Shown piece by piece: positions 8,456 through 17,475 of a DNA stretch of 64,000 nt. A model generated the notes under the pieces. That model ran no database searches, had not been told where the DNA came from, and saw nothing but the letters and a program-made list of their open reading frames with translations. The DNA is from CBDCVN01 sp965223585 (GTDB taxonomy: Bacteria > Deinococcota > Deinococci > Deinococcales > Trueperaceae), in the NCBI GenBank assembly GCA_965223585.1, contig CBDCWW010000024.1:310001-374000 (forward strand). Direction: 5' to 3'. How positions within the stretch are numbered: the stretch's first letter is position 1; the number at the start of each line of letters is the position of its first letter. The translations under genes and the position numbers were made by a program.

Positions 8456-8841
8456 TAAAATATCACTTATAAAACTTCTAGGAACACAGGATTTTGTAAT
8501 TACCCTAATTATAGTTAATCCATAAAAGTTTCTCCCACAGTAAATTTGAAGGCCTAAAATTTTCTAGCTTACTGTAGCTCTAAAATCACATAGGCTTAGA
8601 TTATCAAAGATAAAACTAGGATTTATAGCTTGCCTTTAGGGGCTTCTAAAATCTGATGTATAAGTTGTTTTCAAAAAGTGACTTATTAAAGATTACAAGT
8701 TGATAAGAAATGTATAGAACCATCTAGTGCAATAACTTCAGGTCAATTTAACACTTGGCTATTTAATGTTAACCCTGTGAAAAAGGAGCACAGTCTCAAA
8801 AATTCCTCAAATAACTTTTAAAGAAAGAAGGTCAAATAATT

Positions 8842-11091
8842 ATGTTAAGAATTTATACAATAACTTTAATAATTTTACTATCGAGCTGCCAGAAACTCAA
8901 CAACAACACAAATTATTTGGACAATGATTCTAGTGAGGTAATAACTGATCCAATACCCTTTACAGATGTACCAGCAGATACTTTGCCTGCAGAAGGTAAA
9001 GTATCAGTGCTTTCTCGTATTAGTTTAAATGGACAGAATCTAGGACTTACTACTGCTGCTAATTTGGGAGTAAATATAGGCGAAGCAGGCAGGGTAAGTG
9101 TTAGCCAAGCTAATAGTAACCAGTGGCACACAATTAACCTATTAGAAAGCTATGAAAGCCCAGTAGTTATAATGCAACCTTTGTCATACAATGCTGGTGA
9201 TCCTGCTGTAGTACGTATAAAAGATGTGGCTTCAAATAGTTTTCAATTTAAAATAGCTGAATGGAACTATCTAAATGGTTCACATGGTATAGAGGAAATC
9301 AGCTATCTAGTTTTAGAAGAAGGAATATGGTCTCTTAAGAATGGCTTAAGTTTTGAAGCAGGCAAAACAGCAGCAAATCATAACTTCAAGCAAGTGAATT
9401 TGCAACTAAACTTTACAAATCCTGTAATCTTAACTCAATCTCAGACCTACAATGGTGCAGACCCAATAACTACAAGGCAACAACTAAATGGTAGTGGATT
9501 CCAAGTAAAAGTACAAGAGGAAGAAGGAGGGAATGGTATACATGGCAACGAAACAGTGGGATATATAGCAGTGTCACAAGGACAAGAAAGATTAGGAAAC
9601 GTAGCTATAGTGGCAGGGATAAAAGGGAATGTAACACAAAATTTTAAAACTATAAACTTTGGCTTTAGTGTCCCACTGAAAAGTGAAAAACCGGTATTCC
9701 TAGCAGGAATACAAAGCTATAATGAAGCAGATACAGCAGCACTAAGATACAAAAACTTAGGTGTAAGTACAGTAAAAGTACGTGTAGAAGAAGAGGCATC
9801 TGCAGATGCTGAAACATTGCATGCAGCAGAGAGTGTAGGTTACTTATCCTTAGCTAATATACCTTCACTTTCATTAAAGTGGAGCAAGCAATTTGGTACT
9901 AGTAACAATGATTATGCCAGAGGAGCAGCAGTAGAGAATAGTGTTGATGCAAGTCTTCTTGTAGTGGGATCTACCTCTGGTAGTTTAGAAGGCAGTAGTG
10001 CAGGAGGGCTTGATGCTTTTGTACGCAAATATAGCTCCTCTGGCGATGTGTTGTGGACTAGACAATTTGGTACTAGTGGTTCTGACACAGCAGTAGCTGT
10101 AGCCGTAGATAATTCCAAAAATGTGTTTGTCACAGGGTACACAAACGGCAATTTGAAAGGTCGTAATGCGGGTTTGTGGGACAGCTTTTTACGCAAATAT
10201 GATTCTTCAGGTAATGTTGTGTGGACAAAGCAGTTTGGCAGTAGTGGCAGTGACTTTGCTCGAGGTATAGCAGTAGATGTTTTTGGTAATGTGGTAGTGG
10301 TAGGATATACCACAGGTGATTTGGCAGGCAGTAATGCAGGGCTTACTGATGTTTTTGTAAATAGATACAACAATGATGGAAACAAAGTGTGGGCAAAACA
10401 GTTTGGCACTAGTGGGCTTGATGAAGCCTATGCAGTATCAATACGTCAAGATTACACTCATAACGATATCTTTGTAGCAGGTATAACTTCTAATAATCTA
10501 GCAGGAACCCATGCAGGAAAAAACGATGTTTTTCTACGCCGTTATAGTACCGTAGGTAATGAGTTACAAATAAGACAATTTGGTACTAGTGATAATGATT
10601 ATGTTAAAGCAATAAAAGTAGAACCTATTATAGGTAGAATAGAAATCGCTGGATATACCAAGGGCAATCTAGCAGGTGGCGCTGCTGGTTTTGATGATGC
10701 TTTTGTACGCAAATATGATACTAGCTTCAATAGTTTGCGAACAGAGCAATTTGGTACTAGCAACTATGATAGGGCTACTGCAATAACAACCTTCAATCCT
10801 TCCAATACTAATAATAAGGAATATAGAGTTATAGTAGCAGGCTTCACTAGGGGTAATCTGTTTAGTCATAATGCAGGGAAATATGATGCTTTTATACGCG
10901 AATACGATGATAATGGCAATGAGCTATGGAAAGAGCAATTTGGCACTACCAGTAATGATAGGGCTATTGCAATAGCAACAGACCCTCAAGGTAATGTATT
11001 TTTGGTTGGATATACAAAAGGTCAATTAACACGTGGTAGTAGTAGTGCAGGAGGGGAAGATGTTTTTGTACGTAAGTATATTCGCCCTTAA
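8842..11091 (+). CDS. lipoprotein: triplicated N-terminal domain plus seven SBBP repeats
   Basis: A 749-residue paralogue of the product at 5829, starting after AAAGAAAGAAGG with lipoprotein signal LLSSC-Gln. The three N-terminal domains (to about residue 345) are well conserved. Seven propeller repeats follow, more varied than in its neighbour; repeats five and six lose the first Trp and have longer strands. The C-terminus ends VFVRKYIRP, as in its paralogues, so the last blade is complete. The next paralogue begins 73 bases downstream without a separate leader element, suggesting one transcript. Its likely role is outer-membrane or surface binding; ligand unknown. Confidence 0.85.
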   Translation: MLRIYTITLIILLSSCQKLNNNTNYLDNDSSEVITDPIPFTDVPADTLPAEGKVSVLSRISLNGQNLGLTTAANLGVNIGEAGRVSVSQANSNQWHTINLLESYESPVVIMQPLSYNAGDPAVVRIKDVASNSFQFKIAEWNYLNGSHGIEEISYLVLEEGIWSLKNGLSFEAGKTAANHNFKQVNLQLNFTNPVILTQSQTYNGADPITTRQQLNGSGFQVKVQEEEGGNGIHGNETVGYIAVSQGQERLGNVAIVAGIKGNVTQNFKTINFGFSVPLKSEKPVFLAGIQSYNEADTAALRYKNLGVSTVKVRVEEEASADAETLHAAESVGYLSLANIPSLSLKWSKQFGTSNNDYARGAAVENSVDASLLVVGSTSGSLEGSSAGGLDAFVRKYSSSGDVLWTRQFGTSGSDTAVAVAVDNSKNVFVTGYTNGNLKGRNAGLWDSFLRKYDSSGNVVWTKQFGSSGSDFARGIAVDVFGNVVVVGYTTGDLAGSNAGLTDVFVNRYNNDGNKVWAKQFGTSGLDEAYAVSIRQDYTHNDIFVAGITSNNLAGTHAGKNDVFLRRYSTVGNELQIRQFGTSDNDYVKAIKVEPIIGRIEIAGYTKGNLAGGAAGFDDAFVRKYDTSFNSLRTEQFGTSNYDRATAITTFNPSNTNNKEYRVIVAGFTRGNLFSHNAGKYDAFIREYDDNGNELWKEQFGTTSNDRAIAIATDPQGNVFLVGYTKGQLTRGSSSAGGEDVFVRKYIRP

Positions 11092-11164
11092 CAAATAAAT
11101 ATTTCTCTATATAGGCAGATTCCTTTTTATATTAATAGCTTACAAATTTACGAAAGGATTAATA

Positions 11165-13318
11165 ATGTACCGAATTTATTTACTAATTTTAATAAGTCTA
11201 CTACTAGTGAGTTGTCAGGATTTAGATAGTAGTGATTTTTCTGATGAGACAATAACAGACCATATACCTTTTACAAATATTCCGCCTGATATAACACCCA
11301 AAGAAGGGAAAGTAGAAATACTATCTCGCCTTAGCTTAAATGGACAAAGTTTAGGGCTGACTACTGCCTCAAACTTGGGTATCAACATTGGTGAAGCAGC
11401 TAGATTAAGTGTTAGCCAAACTGATAGTAGCCAGTGGCATTTCATTGAGTTATTAGACAATTACCAAAATCCAGTGGTCATTATGCAACCAGTTTCTTAC
11501 AATTATGGTAATCCTAGCTTGGTAAGGATAAAATTGGTTAGTTCAAACTCTTTTTATTTTCAAATAGATGAGTGGGATTATTTAGATGGAGGGCATGGTA
11601 CTGAGGAATTAAGTTACCTCGTAATGGAAGAAGGTCTATGGTCTTTTCAGAATGGCTTGGGTTTTGAAGTAGGTAAAACAATAGTTAATCACATCTTCAA
11701 ACAAGTTAATTTGCAGCAAAACTTTAATAATCCAGTTATACTTACACAATCACAAACAGTTAATGGTGCGTCAGCAATAACTACAAGGCAAAACCCAAAT
11801 AATAGTGGGTTCCAAGTAAGGTTGCAAGAGGAAGAAGGAGCAAATGGAAGCCATGTTGGTGAAACAGTAGGATATATAGCAGTATCACAGGGACAGGAAA
11901 AGTTGGGGAACGTAGCTATCACAGCAGGAATAAAGGGAGGTGTAACACATAATTTTAATATTATAGACTTTGGCTTTGCTGCACCAGTAGAAAGTGAGGA
12001 GCCAGTATTTCTAGCAGGCATTCAAAGCTATAATAGCAATGATCCAGCAGCACTACGTTACAAGAATTTAAATACTAATCAAGTAAGTGTAAGAGTAGAA
12101 GAAGAGAAGTCTGCAGATAATGAGACCTCACATAGTGCAGAGGATGTAGGTTACTTGCTATTAGCTGACACATTACCCATAGTGCCAGTTTGGACTAAGC
12201 AATTTGGTACTAGCGTTGGCGATATAGCTCGAGCAGTAGCAATAGATAGCAATGACAATATAGTGGTGGTAGGTTACACCTATGGAAGTTTAGAAGGTAG
12301 TAACTTAGGATTCGAGGATGTCTTCTTAAACAAATATGATAACGATGGTAATGAGCTGTGGACAAAGCAATTTGGCACCAACGATTCTGATAGGGCTTAT
12401 TCATTAGCAATAGATAGTAGTGATAACATAATAGTGGTAGGTTACACAGAAGGTGATCTAGCAGGCAGTACAGGGTTAGATGATGCCTTTGTACGCAAGT
12501 ATGATAGTGGTGGCAATATTTTGTGGACTTGGCAATTTGGCACTAATAAAGATGAACAAGCCACTGCAGTAGCAATAGATAGTAATGATAATATAATAGT
12601 AACAGGCTACACCAAAGGCAGTTTACAAATAAACGCTTTAGGAAGCTTTGATTGTTTCGTGAGGAAATTTGATAGTGCAGGTAATATTTTGTGGACAAGG
12701 CAATTTGGTACTTGGCAAAATGATCAAGCTTATGCGATAACAGTGGATAACAATAATAATGTGATAGTAACAGGGTACACTTGGGCTAATCTAGCAGCCA
12801 ATAATCAAGGCAAAAGTGATGCTTTTATACGTAAGTATGATACAAATGGTAACAAATTATGGACAAAACAATTTGGTAATAGTAATTATAATGAGCCTCG
12901 AAGCATTGTTTTAGATAGCAACAATAACATTTTATTAACAACAAGGATCTTCCCTTCTAGTACAAGCAAACATGATGTTGATGGTAACGAGTTGTGGAAG
13001 CAAGTAATTGGTGGTGCATTTCCTACAGAACTAAAAGGGACTATAGATAGTTCAGATAACATAATAGTAACAGGAGACACAACCCTTAGTTTAGCAGGCA
13101 ACAAGTTTGGCGGTAAGGATGCTTTTATAGGTAAATATAATAATCAGGGAGAGTCTTTATGGTTTGCTCAATTTGGTACTACTGCTAATGATGTTGGTAG
13201 AGATGTAGTAATAGATAGTTTAGGTAATATTATAGTAGTAGGTGATACTAAGGGGGATTTAGCGACTCCTAGCGCAGGGAATAATGACGTTTTTGTGCGT
13301 AAGTACACTTACCCATAA
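11165..13318 (+). CDS. lipoprotein: triplicated N-terminal domain plus seven SBBP-like repeats
   Basis: A 717-residue paralogue starting after CGAAAGGA, lipoprotein signal LLLVSC-Gln. It has the same linker (TDHIPFTNIPPDITPKEGK), three N-terminal domains, then seven repeats. The sixth is degenerate (WKQVIGG in place of WTKQFGT and a shortened blade), the others keep QFGT and NIIV-x-GYT. The linker is closer to that of the gene at 2102 (PPDITPKEGK) than to its immediate neighbours, so paralogues may have recombined. It probably shares a transcript with 8842. Confidence 0.85.
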   Translation: MYRIYLLILISLLLVSCQDLDSSDFSDETITDHIPFTNIPPDITPKEGKVEILSRLSLNGQSLGLTTASNLGINIGEAARLSVSQTDSSQWHFIELLDNYQNPVVIMQPVSYNYGNPSLVRIKLVSSNSFYFQIDEWDYLDGGHGTEELSYLVMEEGLWSFQNGLGFEVGKTIVNHIFKQVNLQQNFNNPVILTQSQTVNGASAITTRQNPNNSGFQVRLQEEEGANGSHVGETVGYIAVSQGQEKLGNVAITAGIKGGVTHNFNIIDFGFAAPVESEEPVFLAGIQSYNSNDPAALRYKNLNTNQVSVRVEEEKSADNETSHSAEDVGYLLLADTLPIVPVWTKQFGTSVGDIARAVAIDSNDNIVVVGYTYGSLEGSNLGFEDVFLNKYDNDGNELWTKQFGTNDSDRAYSLAIDSSDNIIVVGYTEGDLAGSTGLDDAFVRKYDSGGNILWTWQFGTNKDEQATAVAIDSNDNIIVTGYTKGSLQINALGSFDCFVRKFDSAGNILWTRQFGTWQNDQAYAITVDNNNNVIVTGYTWANLAANNQGKSDAFIRKYDTNGNKLWTKQFGNSNYNEPRSIVLDSNNNILLTTRIFPSSTSKHDVDGNELWKQVIGGAFPTELKGTIDSSDNIIVTGDTTLSLAGNKFGGKDAFIGKYNNQGESLWFAQFGTTANDVGRDVVIDSLGNIIVVGDTKGDLATPSAGNNDVFVRKYTYP

Positions 13319-13454
13319 TTGAGAGTCACAATAATATAGAGTTGTTCAAAACCCTAACTGTGTAGTACACTTATTAAAAGTCTAACCAAAGACATATCTG
13401 GACGATAATAGCAGATCATTCCCTGCTAATCAACTAAAGGTATAGGAACAATTT

Positions 13455-14162
13455 ATGGCAGTAAAGATATATGGTAAAAACATAACAGTTTACACTTCTA
13501 ATGGAGGAGGTGAGTCATTGTTGCAAGCTTTAGGCTTCATGGCTAAAACACTACCTGCTAGTCAAGTTTTAGATGAGGTTTTAGATCTTCTAGTACCTAT
13601 TGGTCAAACAGGTAACTTGTACTTAGAACCTGTCCCTCCTGAAATTTCCACACCAGCGCACTTAACATGTCTAGCCAAGTTGATCCGACTCTTTATTGAA
13701 GAACTTGCTAAAGATTCACCTAATCCTGCTGTTACTGACATTGATTGGAATAAGGAATTACGCCTATGGTGGCTAGCCAAAATGCTTAACTTCTATGATT
13801 TGATCAGAGACACGTTCTTGCCTGAGTGGAATGTGCCTCCTCCTATTGAACTCGAGCTTTCCAAAAAAGACAGGCTTGATTGCAAAGTAAATTGCTTAAA
13901 ACAGCTTTGCTTTCACCACAGCAAAAAGAATGAGTGGGAAACTCTACTAGATATTTTTGACAGCATAATTGCACTAAGACTCCAAGAAGAGGCATCAAAA
14001 GATAGAGATAGAGATATCGCTCAGCAGTTCTTGGCCAAAGCTGATATTTTTGAAAAGCAAGGTAACAATGATGCTTATAAAAAAGCGCTTAAGCAAGCTC
14101 TTGCCTATGAAAATGATTTTGAAATGCGCCAAGCTGTTAAAGAAGAAATATTATACAATTAG
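13455..14162 (+). CDS. hypothetical helical protein, 235 aa; first gene of the array
   Basis: No family recognised. It starts after CTAAAGGTATAGGAAC. No signal peptide. A short beta N-terminus (KIYGKNITVYTSNG) is followed by helices; residues 195-235 look like a TPR-type pair (FEKQGNNDAYKKALKQALAY). It opens a one-direction array of eleven genes with overlaps or short gaps. In that company (SUKH, DUF6714, LRR) an immunity or binding role is possible, but this is inference from neighbours only. Confidence 0.65.
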   Translation: MAVKIYGKNITVYTSNGGGESLLQALGFMAKTLPASQVLDEVLDLLVPIGQTGNLYLEPVPPEISTPAHLTCLAKLIRLFIEELAKDSPNPAVTDIDWNKELRLWWLAKMLNFYDLIRDTFLPEWNVPPPIELELSKKDRLDCKVNCLKQLCFHHSKKNEWETLLDIFDSIIALRLQEEASKDRDRDIAQQFLAKADIFEKQGNNDAYKKALKQALAYENDFEMRQAVKEEILYN

Positions 14163-14181
14163 TTCATAGAAAGGAACTATT

Positions 14182-14505
14182 ATGAAAAGCTTTGCTAAAT
14201 TCAACTTCTCTAAAAGTTCATTAGTCATAGTACTAGCAGCATTTATAATTACAGTTACTGTTTTCATTTCACAAGATACTACCGCACAAAGTGCACCTCA
14301 GGAGGCAAACATGTTATCACACTATCAAGAACTACTTGACTTAAGCCAAAACGAAAATAAAGGCTTGACATTTTATGTTAATGGTCAAACCATTCCCGGT
14401 CTTGTAACTAAAATTGTTGGTAATGAGGCAGTTGAAGTACGCAATCAAATGCATGATCGTTTGATTATCCGAATTGATCGTATTGATGCCATAGCCTTGA
14501 ATTAA
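14182..14505 (+). CDS. small exported or membrane-anchored protein, possibly with an Sm-like strand pattern
   Basis: 107 residues, start ATG after AAAGGAAC. A hydrophobic segment (about residues 13-33, VIVLAAFIITVTVFISQD) is a signal peptide or anchor. The remaining 65 residues end in a compact beta region (FYVNGQTIPGLVTKIVGN, then RLIIRIDRIDAIAL). That spacing resembles the Sm1/Sm2 strand pattern of Hfq/LSm proteins, but an exported Sm-fold protein would be odd, so treat this as shape only. The stop TAA shares a base with the next gene's ATG (TAATG), indicating coupling. Confidence 0.6.
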   Translation: MKSFAKFNFSKSSLVIVLAAFIITVTVFISQDTTAQSAPQEANMLSHYQELLDLSQNENKGLTFYVNGQTIPGLVTKIVGNEAVEVRNQMHDRLIIRIDRIDAIALN

Positions 14506-15194
14506 TGGAAGATGAAATAAGTTTAGAATTCAGTACAGCACATGAAAAGCTTCTGCGCTGCGCAAGATTATACTGGGTAGGTGTTGAGAGGGGCGCACCG
14601 GGTATTTCATTTGGAGGTATTGATTCAGCAGTAGAAGAAGAGCTATGTGACTTTGAAGTGGGTGAGGATGAGGACCTAGACAAGGAAGTGCTAGAAGCTG
14701 CAAGGTTAGCTATAGAAGAAGCTGATGGACAAGCGCCTACAGAAGACTTGAATAGTGCAGTTGGTTCACTAGCACAAGCCTTGGAAATAATGCTTGATCA
14801 CGGAAAAATAAAGCCAGGTATTTACAATTGTCAAGAGAGTGAGATTGATACCTTTCTACTAGAAGTACTAGAAGTTGATCTTAAAAGCAGGTTTGAGTTA
14901 ACTAATGAGCACATAGCGCTGATCCGAATTCTGAGTGTGAGGGAGGGAGTGTTGCCCTATATTGACCCTAAGCGTCCATATGGGAGCATGACCTACTTTG
15001 AACTCGACATGGCAGCAGCTTTGGGGATGCCCTTACCAGAAAATGGCGCAAAGTTTCCAGAAGAGGAAGAGCAGCATTTGCACAAGCTACACTTTGAAAT
15101 GTTACCTGCTCTGCACGTTTTTCTACGCAATGCAAAAATAGATAGGGGAATATTTAAATTCAACCGTCAGGATTGGGTTTGGGAACGAATCTAG
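14505..15194 (+). CDS. hypothetical protein, 229 aa, paralogue of the next gene
   Basis: The ATG overlaps the previous stop. Soluble, acidic, no signal. It is a clear paralogue of the product at 15212: both have L-R/P-C-A-[RK]-LYW, GAPGISF, LAQALEI-[MV]-LDHG, then a well-conserved block (LSVREGVLPYIDPKRPYG and HKLHFEMLPALHVFLRNAKI). The near-identity of the C-terminal halves against divergent N-terminal halves is typical of a recently duplicated specificity protein. I do not recognise the family. Confidence 0.7.
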   Translation: MEDEISLEFSTAHEKLLRCARLYWVGVERGAPGISFGGIDSAVEEELCDFEVGEDEDLDKEVLEAARLAIEEADGQAPTEDLNSAVGSLAQALEIMLDHGKIKPGIYNCQESEIDTFLLEVLEVDLKSRFELTNEHIALIRILSVREGVLPYIDPKRPYGSMTYFELDMAAALGMPLPENGAKFPEEEEQHLHKLHFEMLPALHVFLRNAKIDRGIFKFNRQDWVWERI

Positions 15195-15211
15195 TATTCG
15201 ATTAATCTCTA

Positions 15212-15877
15212 ATGAATATTGAAGACGAAACAAGTTTGGAATTCAACGCATTGCATGAGAAACTTCCGCGTTGCGCAAAGTTATATTGGTTGATGGTTGA
15301 AAGTGGTGCACCGGGCATTTCATTTAGTCGTTTTGATGAAGTGGATGACACTCAGAATTTAGATGAAAAAGTACTAGAGTTTGCAAAATCGGCTATTGAA
15401 GAATCTAGCAAACAAGTGCTAACAGAAGACTTGAAAAGTGCGATCGGCTCACTGGCACAAGCCTTGGAAATAGTACTTGACCATGGAGAAATAAAGCCGG
15501 GTATGTACGATTGTCAAAAGAGTAAGATTGATACAACTTCACTGGAAATACTAGGAATTAACCTTAAAAACAGATTTGAGTTGACTCATGAGCACATTAT
15601 GTTGATTCGAAAATTGAGTGTAAGGGAAGGAGTATTGCCTTATATTGATCCTAAGCGTCCTTACGGTAATATGACTTACTTTGAGTTTGAAATGGCAAAG
15701 GCTTCGGGTATGACCTTGCCAAGAAATGGTGCTGGATTTCCTGAAAAGGAAAAACAACATTTGCATAAGCTACACTTTGAAATGTTGCCTGCACTACACG
15801 TTTTTCTACGCAATGCAAAAATAGAGAGAGGAACATTCAAGCATAAGAGATTTACTCGTCCTTGGGAACGTGTTTAG
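15212..15877 (+). CDS. hypothetical protein, 221 aa, tandem paralogue
   Basis: Second copy of the tandem pair, 17 bases after its sister. The conserved C-terminal block (YIDPKRPYGNMTYFE and ALHVFLRNAKIERG) is kept; an acidic insert (residues about 45-65 of the sister) is shortened. The ribosome-binding site is weak, so translation may depend on coupling. Its end overlaps the proposed GTG start of the next gene by eight bases. Family unknown; function possibly immunity-like from context only. Confidence 0.7.
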   Translation: MNIEDETSLEFNALHEKLPRCAKLYWLMVESGAPGISFSRFDEVDDTQNLDEKVLEFAKSAIEESSKQVLTEDLKSAIGSLAQALEIVLDHGEIKPGMYDCQKSKIDTTSLEILGINLKNRFELTHEHIMLIRKLSVREGVLPYIDPKRPYGNMTYFEFEMAKASGMTLPRNGAGFPEKEKQHLHKLHFEMLPALHVFLRNAKIERGTFKHKRFTRPWERV

Positions 15878-16415
15878 TATAGATCAACTTGGTAAAACAA
15901 CAATCATCATAGAAATAAAGCGGGCTTTTGCTAATGTGCTGCGAGAAGATGGTACAACACTTCATGAAGCTCTTGCTATGGATGACCGCTTATCAGATTT
16001 AGAGATTTTAAAGGCGAGAAAAAAAGACTGTGATGAGCACTGGCAGGAATTAGCCTTAAAGGATTTATCGGATAAAGAATCTGCTCTATCATTTTTGGAT
16101 GAAAAAGGACTTCTTTACTATTTGCCTGCATTTATGCTTGCAGCAATTGAAGGACACGTTGATTACAGCTTCTTATTTTTCCATTTGACTAGGCTTCCTA
16201 GCTTATCTTTACGTAAAAGCACACCTGAGAAATTTGTTGCTAAGTATGCGTTTGACTATAAGCAGGTCAAAGCAATTGCTATGTTTTTATGTTTTGCTGT
16301 CGCATCAGATTTTTTTATGATTTGTGATCCTGCTGAAATGGAAGCTGTGAAGCGATGGGGAATTTATATGACAACCAATCAAGAAAGCAATAAATCAATG
16401 AAGGAAATTAGTTGA
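15870..16415 (+). CDS. DUF6714 family protein
   Basis: 181 residues from a GTG that overlaps the upstream stop. The order of motifs fits DUF6714: an N-terminal I-x-x-[AR]-F (IEIKRAFANV), L-x-E-A-L, DRLSDLEILKARKKD, W, then ALSFLDEKGLLYYLPAFMLA. Family members are uncharacterised and are often found near SUKH-type or other immunity genes. The C-terminus (FLCFAVAS..) is hydrophobic but not a clear membrane segment. The stop TGA shares its A with the ATG of the next gene. Confidence 0.7.
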   Translation: MFSIDQLGKTTIIIEIKRAFANVLREDGTTLHEALAMDDRLSDLEILKARKKDCDEHWQELALKDLSDKESALSFLDEKGLLYYLPAFMLAAIEGHVDYSFLFFHLTRLPSLSLRKSTPEKFVAKYAFDYKQVKAIAMFLCFAVASDFFMICDPAEMEAVKRWGIYMTTNQESNKSMKEIS

Positions 16416-17431
16416 TGGAAAATGAAAATGTAGAGAAGCGCTATTTTATAGTTCAAAAAGATGACTCCACTTCTTTTGTTACTCTTTATGAAGTTAGTGC
16501 AATTCCATCACGCTTTCCATCATTGAAGCCGTCAGCAGGTTTTACATATGAGGTTAATAGCTTTCGAATGGAAATGGGGAAAGTTATAACCTCTCAAAAT
16601 AGTAAAACATTAGTAGGAACTGTAACAGGTTTTATAAAAAATCGGCTTAAACATGCTAAAGAGGTTTCTGCTGCTGAGTTTGAGTTAGCTTTAGCTACTG
16701 CTGCCAAAACTCTCATGGCAAAACACCAAGAGTCAGATACTGACAAAGATTACCAACTTATTTCATGGCAAGATGTTAAGAACCGTTTTCAACCTGAGTT
16801 TCTTGACGTTGAGCTTAATTTACCAAGTAAATTCCTACGTCAATTTTGCCTATATAAAGGTGATGCAACCTTTGATAGTGATTTGCGTCTGCGTGTTGAT
16901 ATCTCAAACCCTAAGGCTCAGACAGAAATGCGTAATATTGTTGTGGAGGGAGACCTAGTAATCAATGGTAACCTAGACATAGGCGATAATGAAGACACCT
17001 ACCCTATTTACATCTATATTCAGGGGAATTTGAAAGCAAAAAATCTTTTTACGTCTAATTGGACAGAATTGGTCGTAGCAGGCAATGTAGAGGTAGAAAA
17101 CATCATATTCGGTTTTGGAGAACCTGGTGGAAGCTTTGATGTTCGTGGAAATGTTCAGGCGCAACATATGTTTTGCTGTGAACCATACCATTTTAGGGTT
17201 CAAGGTCAGGTTAAGGCAAAGGCTTTTACATTTAATAGGGATACGATTAGTGGTTGCTCAGCTCAAATTATTCCCTACAGCATTTCTAAAGAAGAGTGGG
17301 AATCAAAAAAGCAGCAACTTCCTTTAGAAGGAGAGGTTTACAGCTATGACGAGTATGACAACGAATTCTGGTTTGTTGATGACAAAGCTTATGAGAGACT
17401 CCTTAAGGGCAAGGATATTTTCAAGAAGTAA
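16415..17431 (+). CDS. hypothetical protein with bactofilin-like strand-repeat domain, 338 aa
   Basis: Start chosen at the ATG that overlaps the previous TGA; a TTG three bases upstream is also possible. Residues about 165-275 hold short repeats of the kind IVVEGDLVINGNLDI, IYIQGNLKAKNLF, LVVAGNVEVENII, DVRGNVQAQHMF, RVQGQVKAKAF: a right-handed beta-helix pattern as in polymer-forming bactofilins. The N-terminal 150 residues are unrecognised. The same strand-repeat domain recurs in the LRR protein at 20811, so the array reuses this module. Cytoplasmic; function unknown. Confidence 0.65.
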   Translation: MENENVEKRYFIVQKDDSTSFVTLYEVSAIPSRFPSLKPSAGFTYEVNSFRMEMGKVITSQNSKTLVGTVTGFIKNRLKHAKEVSAAEFELALATAAKTLMAKHQESDTDKDYQLISWQDVKNRFQPEFLDVELNLPSKFLRQFCLYKGDATFDSDLRLRVDISNPKAQTEMRNIVVEGDLVINGNLDIGDNEDTYPIYIYIQGNLKAKNLFTSNWTELVVAGNVEVENIIFGFGEPGGSFDVRGNVQAQHMFCCEPYHFRVQGQVKAKAFTFNRDTISGCSAQIIPYSISKEEWESKKQQLPLEGEVYSYDEYDNEFWFVDDKAYERLLKGKDIFKK

Positions 17432-17475
17432 TATCTTCAGATAGTTTTCTGCTAAGTATTAATTTGGTGAATTAT

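Larger units (their letters stand above)
8034..8841. other. gene-free stretch of 808 bases with repeats and a gene remnant
   Basis: It contains a composite palindromic repeat (8119-8226), a broken copy of the start of the 24611-type gene (8265-8350), the third tandem ATGACACG/Shine-Dalgarno site (8400-8455), and a long AT-rich leader to 8842. No intact ORF is supported. Confidence 0.6.

Noticed and set aside
9912..10409. 165-codon antisense frame over the SBBP gene
   Set aside because: It is the mirror of the repeated, stop-poor SBBP coding sequence; the sense gene has signal peptide, domains and ribosome-binding site.
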